From DASVEE01 sp036399695 (GTDB lineage Bacteria > Acidobacteriota > Thermoanaerobaculia > Gp7-AA8), in the NCBI GenBank assembly GCA_036399695.1, contig DASWMP010000322.1, positions 1-64,000 on the forward strand: 64,000 nt of DNA, read 5' to 3'. Shown here piece by piece: positions 25,352-33,502 of this stretch (position 1 is its first letter; every line of letters starts with the position of its first letter). The notes beneath the pieces were generated by a model, which ran no database searches, had not been told where the DNA came from, and saw nothing but the letters and a program-made list of their open reading frames with translations. The position numbers and the translations under genes are program-made.

Positions 25352-26482
25352 CTATGCGCGAAACACCAGCGCCGGATCGATCGACGCCACTTTCCGGAAC
25401 GAGATCACCGCGGCCGTGAGGCAGAGGAGGATCGAGCCGGCGAAGACGGCGATGAAGAGCGAGTTGGGGATGATGAGCTTGAGGTCGATCTTCGACATGA
25501 CCGGGCGCAGGGCGAACGCCTGCAGCGCGCCGACGGCGAAGCCGGCGACGGCGGCGATCGTGGCCTGCTTGCCGAGGATCTTGTAGATCTCGCCGTTGCC
25601 TCCGCCGATCGCTTTGACGGTGCCGAACTCCTTGATGTGCTCCATCGTGGAGGTGTAGAGCGTCTGCGCGACGACCACGATCCCGACGAGGCAGCCGAGG
25701 AAGACCGTGATGTACATGTTCAGTCCGAGGCCTGTCGAATCGATCCAGTAGCTGCGTGAGCGCCTGGCCCATTCGTCGCGGAGATAGACGTCGTTGAACG
25801 GCAGGCGGCGCTGGATCTCGGCGCGTACCGCTTCGGCGTCGGTGCCCGGTGCGAGCTTCACGAGGATGTACGTCGTATTGCCGCGCAGCGTGTCTTCGGC
25901 GAGGGCCTGGGCCATGCGGAAGTCGAGGAAGGTGAGCGGCGTCGTCGTGAACGACTTCGCGTCGACCGTGCGGCCGATGATCTTCAACCGGCGGCCGAGG
26001 ACTTCGCGGTATTCGCCGACCTCGAACGCGCCCCAGCGCTTCTTCGCCGAATCGTCGAGGACCATGTAAGGGCCGCGGCGGAGATCGTCGAGATTGCCAT
26101 CGGTCACGTTGGCCGGAAAGCTCCAGGCGGCGAAGTTTTCGAGCGCGTAGACCTCCGTCCCCTCGACGGCGCCGGTCGGCAGGTTCACGTTCATGAACCA
26201 GACGATCAGGTTGTCCGCGCGCTCCACCCCTTCGATCGACCGGACGCGCTTGATGTACGTCTCCGGGAAGGTGTGGGCAAAGTCGACGTTCGGCGTGTTG
26301 CGTGACGTCACCCAGAGGTCGGCGTCGATCTGGTCGATCGTGAGCGAGGCGTTGTCCATCAGGCCGAGGAAGAGGCCGACCTGGACGAAGACCAGCGTCA
26401 CGGCGAAGGCGACGCCGGAGACGGTGATGAAGAAGCGCAGCTTGTCGTGGAGAAGACTGCGGACTGCGAGATCGACGGACAT
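25352..26482 (-). CDS. ABC exporter permease, DevC/FtsX-like
   Basis: This 376-residue permease has an N-terminal membrane segment (FFITVSGVAFAVTLVFVQVGLF), a periplasmic domain of about 200 residues, and three C-terminal membrane segments near 255-280, 305-330 and 340-365. It contains the coupling stretch MEHIKEFGTVKAIGGGNGEI, close to the FtsX family pattern KEIGTLKAIG. This is DevC architecture. The set probably exports a glycolipid, drug or envelope component under control of the adjacent TetR protein. Confidence 0.9.
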   Translation of the reverse strand: MSVDLAVRSLLHDKLRFFITVSGVAFAVTLVFVQVGLFLGLMDNASLTIDQIDADLWVTSRNTPNVDFAHTFPETYIKRVRSIEGVERADNLIVWFMNVNLPTGAVEGTEVYALENFAAWSFPANVTDGNLDDLRRGPYMVLDDSAKKRWGAFEVGEYREVLGRRLKIIGRTVDAKSFTTTPLTFLDFRMAQALAEDTLRGNTTYILVKLAPGTDAEAVRAEIQRRLPFNDVYLRDEWARRSRSYWIDSTGLGLNMYITVFLGCLVGIVVVAQTLYTSTMEHIKEFGTVKAIGGGNGEIYKILGKQATIAAVAGFAVGALQAFALRPVMSKIDLKLIIPNSLFIAVFAGSILLCLTAAVISFRKVASIDPALVFRA

Positions 26483-26561
26483 GGCTCTCCTGGGGCTCGG
26501 GGCTCAGGGCCCGCGGCTCGGTGGGGTTTCAGGTACAAGCGGGGTTACGACGGCGGGTCCG

Positions 26562-27191
26562 TTACGGTGGGGATTCGGCGCGGATCCCCTCGATCAGCGT
26601 CGCGGTCATGAACTCGGCGCGCTCCATCAGCGGGCGCCAGTCGACCCAGTCGTCATTGCACTTGGCGATGTCCAGGGAGATGACGCCGTGGACGCCGGCC
26701 CACATCGTCTGGGCGACGAGGTCGACGTCCGTCAGCTCCGGCCGGAGCTTTCCCTGGGCGATGCACTGCGTGACGATCTCTTTGAGGAAGGCGTAGGCGT
26801 CCTCTTCGGGGTTGCCTTTCCGGAGCTCGGTGTCGGCGATCGGCGGATGGGGGGTCATGAACATCAGCCGGTAATGATTCGGCGACTGCAGGCCGAACTG
26901 GACGTAGGCCAGGCCGGTGACGCGGAGCTTCTCGAGCGGGTCGGGCAGCGCGTCCATGGCCGTGAACTGGTGGGCGAGCTGGGCAAAGTCGTGCTCGCAC
27001 AGTTCTTTGAGCAGCGCTTCCTTGTCTTTGAAGTGAAAGTAGATCGCGGTGGCCGAGTACTCGATGCGGTCGGCGATCCGGCGCATGGTCACGGCCTCGT
27101 AGCCTTCGGAGGCGAACAACTCCCGGGCGGCATCCAGGATCTTGCCCCGGATCTCTTCACGCTCTCGCTCTCGACGTTCCTTTGGTCCCAA
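26562..27191 (-). CDS. TetR-family transcriptional regulator of the exporter operon
   Basis: This 209-residue regulator has an N-terminal TetR helix-turn-helix (about 15-62): ILDAARELFASEGYEAVTMR, then IADRIEYSATAIYFHFKDKEAL. The C-terminal part, with a YVQFGLQSPNHYRLMF segment, matches the TetR C-terminal group with WHG-like features. It lies upstream of and in line with permease, ATPase, adaptor and perhaps the GGDEF gene. A perfect palindrome 15 bp upstream of its start is the likely operator, implying autoregulation of the operon. Confidence 0.92.
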   Translation of the reverse strand: MGPKERREREREEIRGKILDAARELFASEGYEAVTMRRIADRIEYSATAIYFHFKDKEALLKELCEHDFAQLAHQFTAMDALPDPLEKLRVTGLAYVQFGLQSPNHYRLMFMTPHPPIADTELRKGNPEEDAYAFLKEIVTQCIAQGKLRPELTDVDLVAQTMWAGVHGVISLDIAKCNDDWVDWRPLMERAEFMTATLIEGIRAESPP

Positions 27192-27205
27192 ACCGCGCCT
27201 CCGAT

Positions 27206-27222
27206 ACTTAACAGCGTTAAGT
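27206..27222. promoter_or_regulatory. TetR operator palindrome
   Basis: ACTTAAC-AGC-GTTAAGT is a perfect 7-bp inverted repeat with a 3-bp spacer, sitting 15 bp upstream of the TetR start codon in an unusually AT-rich patch. Position and symmetry fit a TetR-family operator. Confidence 0.75.
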
Positions 27223-27298
27223 TAGGTTGCGACGTTCTGATTGTCAAGGGGAACGATCGATCAATGAGACAGATCGCTCTTCGGTGAAGGGGGCCCAA

Positions 27299-27325
27299 TG
27301 TGGGACAGACACTCTTGTCTGTCTC
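27299..27325. repeat. Family B hairpin, single arm
   Basis: TGTGGGACAGACACTCTTGT onward carries the GGACAGACA-CTCT-TGTCTGTC stem-loop. It lies in the gap of about 200 bp between the TetR gene and the small downstream gene; the rest of the gap shows GC-rich short inverted repeats and no gene. Confidence 0.75.
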
Positions 27326-27420
27326 TTTCCCGCTTCGAAAGAGCAGGGAGAAAGTGACGGGGATTCGGTGCGGCGCCTTCAGGCGCCCGCGACTCGTGGG
27401 GGGGCGGCAGCGGCCGCGGC

Positions 27421-27645
27421 CTAGTCGGCCAGCTTCTTCATCAGCTCGTTCACGCGATCGTAGACGTGGCGGACTGATGCTTCGACTTCCTGCGTGGTCG
27501 AGTCTGGCAGCACTTCATCCATGTGGATCATGTCCAGGATCTCGTCCGTGGCGAACAGGATGTCGGCAAGCCGGTCGAGGACGCGCTCCGACAGTGGGAG
27601 CTGAATGGCAGTCATCGGGTCGAACTGGAGGATTGTTTTGTGCAC
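27421..27645 (-). CDS. Small conserved-looking protein, 74 residues
   Basis: The acidic, helical protein (LSERVLDRLADILFATDEIL, then a C-terminal helix VYDRVNELMKKLAD) has no signal or Cys. A GTG at 27645 has AGGA only a few bases upstream; an internal ATG at 27615 would give 64 residues. It stands alone, divergent from the M28 peptidase gene. No family is recognised. Confidence 0.5.
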   Translation of the reverse strand: MHKTILQFDPMTAIQLPLSERVLDRLADILFATDEILDMIHMDEVLPDSTTQEVEASVRHVYDRVNELMKKLAD

Positions 27646-27777
27646 TCTTCCTAGGAGTGATTTATCTCCCTATATCCCTACCCTCCATTTCATCTTTGTG
27701 CCCTGATAATTTTTTGTAACAGTGTTTGCCGGTTGTTCACGGTGAGGGCACGCCTCGTGCGAGCGAGAATGCGCGAC

Positions 27778-29526
27778 ATGCGTTTTCCGCGACTTTCCCT
27801 CCTCGCACTGCTGCTCACCGTATCGTCCGCTACGCTCGCCGCCGCTCCGCCGGAAGCCGTTCAGCGCTCCCTGAATGCGATCAGCGGCAATGCCGTGAAG
27901 GCGCACGTGAAGTTCCTGGCCAGCGACCTCCTCGAAGGACGCGGTCCCGGTACCCGCGGCGACGCCCTGGCGACGCAGTACATCGCCTCCCAGTTCGAGG
28001 AGATGGGGCTGCTGCCGGCCGGGGACGGCGGCTCCTACTTCCAGAAGGTCTCGCTCCTCGGCGTGACGACCATCCCGGCGAAAACCTCCGTCTCCTTCGT
28101 CAAGCAGGACGGGCCGACGCTCGGCCCCCTAAAGTTCCTCGATGAATTCGTCGGCGCCGACCTCTCGCAGACCGAGACCAACACCTTCGATTCCGAGATC
28201 GTCTTCGTCGGCCACGGCGTCGTCGCCCCGGAAGAGAACTGGGACGATTACAAAGGTCTCGACACCCGCGGCAAGACGCTGGTCATGCTCGTCAACGACC
28301 CGCCGGCCACGGCCGCGGAGCCGAATCTCTTCAAAGGACGGGCGCGCACCTACTACGGCCGCTGGACCTACAAGCTGGAGATCGGCGCGGCGAAGCAGGC
28401 GAAGAGCGTCATCCTGATCCACACGAACGACGCCGCCGGCTACGGCTGGAACGTCGTCCGGAACTCATGGAGCGGCGAGCAGGGGGCCGTGAAGAACGAG
28501 CCCGGCAAGCATGCGCTGACGTTCGCCGGCTGGATGACGGAGTCGGTGGCCAAGCGCCTGTTCGCCGCCGCCGGCTATGACCTCGACACGCTGACGAAGG
28601 CCGCCGGCTCGCGCGACTTCAAGCCGGTCCCGCTCGGCGGCTACCGGATGCAGGGGAACGTCGCCAGCACGATCCGGCCGTTCGTCACGAACAACGTCGT
28701 GGCGCGCCTCGAGGGCACCGACCCGCAACTGAAGAACCAGGCGGTCCTCTACTCCGCGCATCACGATCACCTCGGCGTCGGCACGCCGAACGAGGCCGGC
28801 GACCGCATCTACAACGGCGCCATCGACAACGCTTCCGGTTGCGGGCTGCTGCTCGAACTGGCCCGCGTCTGGTCCGAAGCGGCCACCCGTCCGAAGCGCA
28901 GCCTCATCTTCGCCGCCGTCGCCGCGGAAGAGCAGGGCCTCCTCGGCTCGGAGTTCTTCGGCCGGAATCCCGTCATCCCGGCGGGCAACATCGCCCTCGG
29001 CATCAACATGGACGCGATCTACCTCTTCGGCAAAGTCAGCGGCGTGACGATGCTCGGCGCCGAGCGGATGTCGTTCGAGCCGGCGACGCGCCGCATCGCC
29101 GAAGGCCTCGGCCTGACGATCGTCCCCGATCCGGCGCCGGAGCAGGGCTCGTACTACCGCTCCGACCACTTCAGCCTCGCCAAGGCCGGCGTCCCGGCCT
29201 TCTCCATCAAGCAGGGTAATGAGATCGTCGGCAAGGACGCCGAGTACGGCAAGCAGCGCTCCAACGAGTACCGCACGAAGCACTACCACCAGCCGAGCGA
29301 CGAGGTCGATCCGACATGGGACTGGTCGTCGGCCGAGCAGGTGGGGCAGCTCGCGTTCTGGCTCGGCTACGAGGCGGCCAACGCGGCGGAGATGCCGAAC
29401 TGGAACGCGGGCGACGAGTTCCGCGCCATTCGCGACCGCAGCCAGGGCATGACGTCGAGCAGCGGCGCGGGCGCTAGCGGAGCAACCAGCCCCCAGCCGC
29501 GGCCCAGACAAGAAAAAGAACGTTGA
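27778..29526 (+). CDS. Secreted M28-family zinc aminopeptidase
   Basis: This 582-residue enzyme starts at the ATG at 27778, giving a good signal peptide (MRFPRLSLLALLLTVSSATL). After a PA-like insert domain (about 130-330), the M28 di-zinc site reads His in SAHHDHLG, Asp in GAIDNASG, the catalytic Glu pair in AAEEQGLLGS, Asp in GINMDAIYL and the final His in YRSDHFS. All five ligands are present, so it should be active as an exported aminopeptidase. Its last 53 bp overlap tail-to-tail with the anion permease gene. Confidence 0.93.
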   Translation: MRFPRLSLLALLLTVSSATLAAAPPEAVQRSLNAISGNAVKAHVKFLASDLLEGRGPGTRGDALATQYIASQFEEMGLLPAGDGGSYFQKVSLLGVTTIPAKTSVSFVKQDGPTLGPLKFLDEFVGADLSQTETNTFDSEIVFVGHGVVAPEENWDDYKGLDTRGKTLVMLVNDPPATAAEPNLFKGRARTYYGRWTYKLEIGAAKQAKSVILIHTNDAAGYGWNVVRNSWSGEQGAVKNEPGKHALTFAGWMTESVAKRLFAAAGYDLDTLTKAAGSRDFKPVPLGGYRMQGNVASTIRPFVTNNVVARLEGTDPQLKNQAVLYSAHHDHLGVGTPNEAGDRIYNGAIDNASGCGLLLELARVWSEAATRPKRSLIFAAVAAEEQGLLGSEFFGRNPVIPAGNIALGINMDAIYLFGKVSGVTMLGAERMSFEPATRRIAEGLGLTIVPDPAPEQGSYYRSDHFSLAKAGVPAFSIKQGNEIVGKDAEYGKQRSNEYRTKHYHQPSDEVDPTWDWSSAEQVGQLAFWLGYEAANAAEMPNWNAGDEFRAIRDRSQGMTSSSGAGASGATSPQPRPRQEKER

Positions 29527-30526
29527 TCGCGGTGAGGCGCCAGAAGAAGCGGCGGTCGCGGCCCGACTCACGCACGTAAATCCGCCAGCCGAGGAGGTTG
29601 GCGAGCGAGGCGATGATCGTGCCGCAGCCGCCGGCGTTCGCGCCGTAGAGCAGCTCACGCCAGTCGTTCGCGAAGGGCGCGAGCAGCACCGTCGCCGGAA
29701 CGTTCGAGATCACCTGCGAGAGCGCGATGGCCGACCAGTAGGTATCGGCCGGAAAGCGCCAGTCGAACCCGCGCAGCCCTTCGACGACGATGAAGGCGAA
29801 GAAGAAGAGCGGCACGATCGAAAAGTCGATCTGCAGCAGGCGCCGCCGGAGGAAGAAGGCGCCGGCGAGGAGCGCGGCGATGGCGGCGGGCCAGGCGTTC
29901 ACGACGCGGGCGATCTCGAGCAGCACGAGTGCGAAGCAGGCGAGGCCCGCGAGCGCGAGGTGATTCCGTCGCGGCGGCAGCTCGATCGTGGTCTTCGTCA
30001 GCACGCGCGAGCGGCCGAGGAGGAACGTGGCGAAGAGCAGGCCGGCGGCGCACCAGGCGACGAACGGGGCCATCGTCGCCACGAACGTCGCCGCGCTCAT
30101 CCCCGACTTGTGAAAGACGAAGAGGTTCTGCGGATTGCCCAGCGGCGTGAGACAGCCGAGGAGATTCGCGGCGATCACTTCGAGCACAACGGCGTCCTCG
30201 ACGTCGAAGTCGGAGAGCCTGCTGGCGATGACCGTGAACGGGATGACGACGAAGAGGGCTACGTCGTTCGTCACGAGCGCCGACAGCGCGCCGGTGAAGA
30301 CGATCAGGGCGATCGCGAACGGCCGCGTGGTGCGGAAGCGGGCCACGGTCGCGGCGACGGCGCGATCGAGCCAGCCTGAAGCGCGGAGGATCTCCACGGT
30401 GACGAGCAACGCGAAAAGCACGAGCAGCAGATCGAGGTCGATCGTGGAAAAAGCGGCTTGCGGTGTTACGCGCCGTGTAATGAGGAAGATCGCGGCGAGC
30501 ACGGCCGCGATGAGGGCAGCGATCAT
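29474..30526 (-). CDS. ArsB/SLC13-like anion permease
   Basis: This 350-residue protein has about ten hydrophobic segments. The motif TPLGNPQNLFVF at about 132-143 is characteristic of the ArsB/NhaD/citrate (IT) superfamily, and a symmetrical VISNVPATVLLAPF occurs in the second half. It is shorter than ArsB (about 430), so two helices may be missing or the start may be different. No ars genes are nearby, so the substrate is unknown. Its 3' end overlaps the peptidase gene by 53 bp on the opposite strand. Confidence 0.82.
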   Translation of the reverse strand: MIAALIAAVLAAIFLITRRVTPQAAFSTIDLDLLLVLFALLVTVEILRASGWLDRAVAATVARFRTTRPFAIALIVFTGALSALVTNDVALFVVIPFTVIASRLSDFDVEDAVVLEVIAANLLGCLTPLGNPQNLFVFHKSGMSAATFVATMAPFVAWCAAGLLFATFLLGRSRVLTKTTIELPPRRNHLALAGLACFALVLLEIARVVNAWPAAIAALLAGAFFLRRRLLQIDFSIVPLFFFAFIVVEGLRGFDWRFPADTYWSAIALSQVISNVPATVLLAPFANDWRELLYGANAGGCGTIIASLANLLGWRIYVRESGRDRRFFWRLTAINVLFLVWAAAGGWLLR

Positions 30527-30617
30527 CGGCGCGCAGTATTACACCGGCGGGCCGTCTGGTATCGGTGCTGCTAAGTGCTGCTCCATGACCCCGTTTTTCC
30601 GGTCTCTGGAGGATCTG

Positions 30618-31262
30618 ATGAAGTTGGCAATCCCGGTAGTTCTTCTCTCTCTTCTCGCGGTCGCGCCCGCGTTCGGACAGAGCCGCGCGTTCGATCTGAC
30701 GGGCAACGTCGTGTGGGTCGACCCCAGCAGCGAAGGGACGTTCGACGATTTCGACGGTGACGCCGCCGACATCGAGTTCGACGGCACGATGGGCTACGGC
30801 CTCGCGGCGAACATTTTCTGGGGCGATCGCATCTCGACCGAGCTCGCAATCTCGCGCGTCGACACCGAAGCCACGGTGCGGCGCCGCGCTGTCGGCAATG
30901 CCGGCGCTGATCTCGAGATGATGCCCATCACGGCCGTGCTGCAGTTCCATTTCATCCCGAACGGGAGGATCGATCCGTATGTCGGCGTCGGCGCCGCGTA
31001 CGTGCTGTTCGACGACCTCGAGGATCCGGACGATCTCGACGACATCGACTTCGAGCGCATCGAGCTGCAGGACGATGTCGGCCTGGCGCTGAACGCCGGC
31101 CTGGGCATCCGCATCACGCCGCGCCTCGGCATCACGCTCGACGCCAAGTACGTGCCGCTGGAGTCCTCGGCCCGCGCCGTGTTCGTGACCGGCCCGGACA
31201 CCGAGACCACGGTGGACATCAACCCCGTGATCTTCTCGGCAGGACTCACGCTGCGGTTCTAG
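30618..31262 (+). CDS. OmpW-like outer-membrane barrel
   Basis: This 214-residue protein starts at the ATG at 30618, 7 bases after GGAGGA. A signal peptide (MKLAIPVVLLSLLAVAPAFG) leads to an alternating-strand mature region. PNGRIDPYVGVGAAYVLF and the ending SAGLTLRF match the OmpW family, an 8-stranded barrel thought to admit small hydrophobic molecules. An acidic loop (LEDPDDLDDIDFE) is notable. It is followed by repeat arrays and has no operon partner. Confidence 0.85.
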   Translation: MKLAIPVVLLSLLAVAPAFGQSRAFDLTGNVVWVDPSSEGTFDDFDGDAADIEFDGTMGYGLAANIFWGDRISTELAISRVDTEATVRRRAVGNAGADLEMMPITAVLQFHFIPNGRIDPYVGVGAAYVLFDDLEDPDDLDDIDFERIELQDDVGLALNAGLGIRITPRLGITLDAKYVPLESSARAVFVTGPDTETTVDINPVIFSAGLTLRF

Positions 31263-31277
31263 TTTTTGCGGAGAACG

Positions 31278-31362
31278 ACGGGACCTATGGGACAGATGGG
31301 ACCAATGGGACAGATGAGAGTCTCATTGGTCCTCTCGGTCCCATAGGTCTCATCTGTCCCGA
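31278..31362. repeat. Family C 9-bp array hairpin
   Basis: ACGGGACCTATGGGACAG with ATGGGACCA and ATGGGACAG run rightward, then ATTGGTCCT, CTCGGTCCC, ATAGGTCTC and ATCTGTCCC run back. The two arms can pair into one hairpin, directly downstream of the OmpW-like gene. Confidence 0.8.
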
Positions 31363-31383
31363 CAGACGTGCCAGACTTCAGTC

Positions 31384-31940
31384 TGAGGCCGTCACACCTA
31401 AGTTCGAGGTCGCGGAACTTCTGTTTGAGGCCGCCGCATCTCTGTTTGAGGCCGCCGCATCTCAGTTTTGAGGTCGCCGCATCTCAGTTTTGAGGCCGCC
31501 GCATCTCAGTTTGAGGCCGCCGCATCTCAGTTTGAGACCGCCGCACCTCAGTTTTGAGGACGCCGCATCTCAGTTTGAGGCCGCCGCACCTCAGTTTTGA
31601 GGACGCCGCACCTCAGTTCGAGGCCGCCGCACCTCAGTTTTGAGGCCGCCGCATCTCAGTTTGAGGCCGCCGCACCTCAGCTTCGAGGTCGCCGCACCTC
31701 AATTTGACGCCACCGAACTTCAGTTTCGAGGCCGCCGCACCCCAGTTTTGAGGTCGCCGCGCCGCAATTTAAGGCCGCCCCAGCTCAGTTTGAGGCCGCC
31801 TCATCTCGATTTGAGGCCGCCGCACCTCAGCTTCGAGATCGCCGCGCCTCAGTTTCGAGGGCGCCGCGCCTCAATTTCAGGTCGCCGCACCTCAATTCGA
31901 GGTCGTCGCACCTTGTTTTGACATCGCTGAACTCAGCTTG
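31384..31940. repeat. 21-bp minisatellite (about 25 units)
   Basis: Units close to TTTGAGGCCGCCGCACCTCA G, 21 bp or 22 bp when the T run is longer, repeat for about 550 bp. Each unit holds a small palindrome, GAGG...CCTC around CCGCCGCA. Substitutions are mostly C/T at fixed places. The arrays have no unique spacers, so this is not CRISPR. With the family C hairpin, it fills the gap of about 850 bp after the OmpW-like gene. The remaining 31940-32113 shows no convincing gene. Confidence 0.9.
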
Positions 31941-32113
31941 GCCGCAGACGGTCCGGTGCCCACGGAGGCGTTGCCGCCGCTCGCGAACGAGCGAAGTGAT
32001 GCGGCGCCGTGTAGCGGGGTCATCGGGGCGGGCCGCCCGAAAGATGTTCCACCGCACCTTGACACCCGGCGGTCGGCGACCTATCTTTGTCGCCAGGAGG
32101 CTGAGACGGTTAA

Positions 32114-32788
32114 ATGACGAACGACGAGCGGGCGCCCAAGAGCGCCACGACAGCATGCCGGGAACGGCGCCACCCGCAGAGCGGGCAGGCGGCCGGTCCG
32201 GCATGGGTGCGTCCGCTTCGCCGGGCGCAGCGTGCGCTCGACCGGTCGGCTCGTCTGATGGCTTCCGGTGTGACGGTGGCCGCGCGCTCGGAGCGTGCGG
32301 CCCAGTGGCGGCCGATCCGCAGCTCGCAGAACCTCGAGCATGCCGAGACCCGTCTGTCGATGGCCGCTTCCCGTCTGGGCCAGGTGGCCAAGGAACTGGC
32401 CGAGATCACGGCCTGCCTCGAGCGCGAGCCCGAAACCGGCGCAGGTGCGCCGGAGCAGTTCATGGCCATCATGCAGCGCTGGATGGTCATGAGCCTCTCG
32501 CTCGGTCAGGTCTCGTCGACCGTCTTCGCGCTGCATGAAAACATGCTCGCCGGGCTGGCCTCGGGCGAGCTGGTGGCCGAGCGCGTCCCGGGCAGCCCGC
32601 TCCGGATCCTCCTGACGCCGCGTCCCGCTCCCATTCGTGTCTCGCTCTCGGTCCGGCTGAGCCGGGCCGCCGACCGCATTTCCATCGCGCTCAAACGACG
32701 GCGAAGGGCGAACCGCCCGGCAGCCGTCAGCGTTCCACGTCGCGCCTCTCAGGGGCGCGCGCCTCCGCTTTCGCTCTGCCTGCTCTGA
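32114..32788 (+). CDS. Unknown protein with basic termini
   Basis: This 224-residue protein starts at the ATG at 32114 with AGGAGG about 15 bases upstream. The middle (about 75-170) is helical (LEHAETRLSMAASRLGQVAK) with a hydrophobic WMVMSLSLGQVSSTVFALHE segment; both ends are rich in Arg, Pro and Ala. There is no signal peptide and no recognised domain. It is followed 39 bp later by another unknown gene with a strong ribosome-binding site, and the two may form an operon. Confidence 0.6.
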   Translation: MTNDERAPKSATTACRERRHPQSGQAAGPAWVRPLRRAQRALDRSARLMASGVTVAARSERAAQWRPIRSSQNLEHAETRLSMAASRLGQVAKELAEITACLEREPETGAGAPEQFMAIMQRWMVMSLSLGQVSSTVFALHENMLAGLASGELVAERVPGSPLRILLTPRPAPIRVSLSVRLSRAADRISIALKRRRRANRPAAVSVPRRASQGRAPPLSLCLL

Positions 32789-32827
32789 TCCATCCATTGC
32801 AGTCTGCGAAAAATTAGGAGGCTCTCA

Positions 32828-33391
32828 ATGAGCGCTAACAATAAAGCTGTGTCCGCGGTTGAGCTCGACCCGGTTGCCATCAACTACAGACAAGAGGCGC
32901 AGGTGCGCATGCAGGAAATTCGTCTCTTCCGCGACTCGCTTCCCCACTTCACCATCCCGGAGACCCGCGAATCCAAGAGACGTCTGAGCCCGGCCGCCTC
33001 GATCCCGTCGGAGTTCGTCGAATTGGTCACGGTGGCGCTGGCTAATCAGAAAGGCCTGGCGCGCGTCGATGGCGCGAGCCCGGCCGAGGTCTTTGACCTG
33101 GTCAGCTATGCGGACGCTTTCGCGCCGTTGGCGGACGAACTGGAGGCACTGGCGCAGTTCGTCCGTTACAGCGTCACGGTGGCGCGGAACAAGGCGGGAA
33201 GCGAGTCGCTGACGACCTACGCGGTCGCGCAGCGTCTGGCGAAACGGCCGGAGAACGGCCATCTGGTGCCGTACGTCGACGACATGCGCCGTGCCCTTGG
33301 CCGGGTGCGGAAGGCTTCGGCGGAGAAGGTCGAGCCCAAGCCGGCGCCGAAGGCCACGAGCGAACCGCCGGCATCGCAGCAGCAGCCGTAA
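32828..33391 (+). CDS. Unknown helical protein
   Basis: This 187-residue protein starts at the ATG at 32828, with TAGGAGG 7 bases upstream. It is soluble and helical, with a C-terminal Pro/Ala/Lys tail (KVEPKPAPKATSEPPASQQQ). Segments such as FVELVTVALANQKGLARVDG and ALAQFVRYSVTVARNKAGSE suggest a four-helix core. No domain is recognised. A strong terminator follows at 33412-33447, so it is the last gene of its unit. Confidence 0.65.
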   Translation: MSANNKAVSAVELDPVAINYRQEAQVRMQEIRLFRDSLPHFTIPETRESKRRLSPAASIPSEFVELVTVALANQKGLARVDGASPAEVFDLVSYADAFAPLADELEALAQFVRYSVTVARNKAGSESLTTYAVAQRLAKRPENGHLVPYVDDMRRALGRVRKASAEKVEPKPAPKATSEPPASQQQP

Positions 33392-33411
33392 CGACTGAAG
33401 TGCAGTAGATG

Positions 33412-33447
33412 AAGGCGGGCGCGTCCGCAAGGGCGCGCCCGCCTTTT
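33412..33447 (+). terminator. Rho-independent terminator
   Basis: AAGGCGGGCGCG and CGCGCCCGCCTT form a perfect 12-bp stem with a 10-nt loop, and the right arm ends in TTTT. It lies 20 bp after the unknown gene ending at 33391. Confidence 0.85.
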
Positions 33448-33502
33448 GCCGGTGCTTGCCGGTACTCCGTCGCGGCTCGTTCCATGAAGGCGCCGACGAC
33501 GC

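Noticed and set aside
31640..31921. 93-residue frame in the minisatellite
   Set aside because: It is only the translation of the tandem repeat, and unit-length changes shift the frame.
31384..31940. CRISPR array
   Set aside because: Units of 21-22 bp follow each other directly with no unique spacers and no cas genes; it is a minisatellite.
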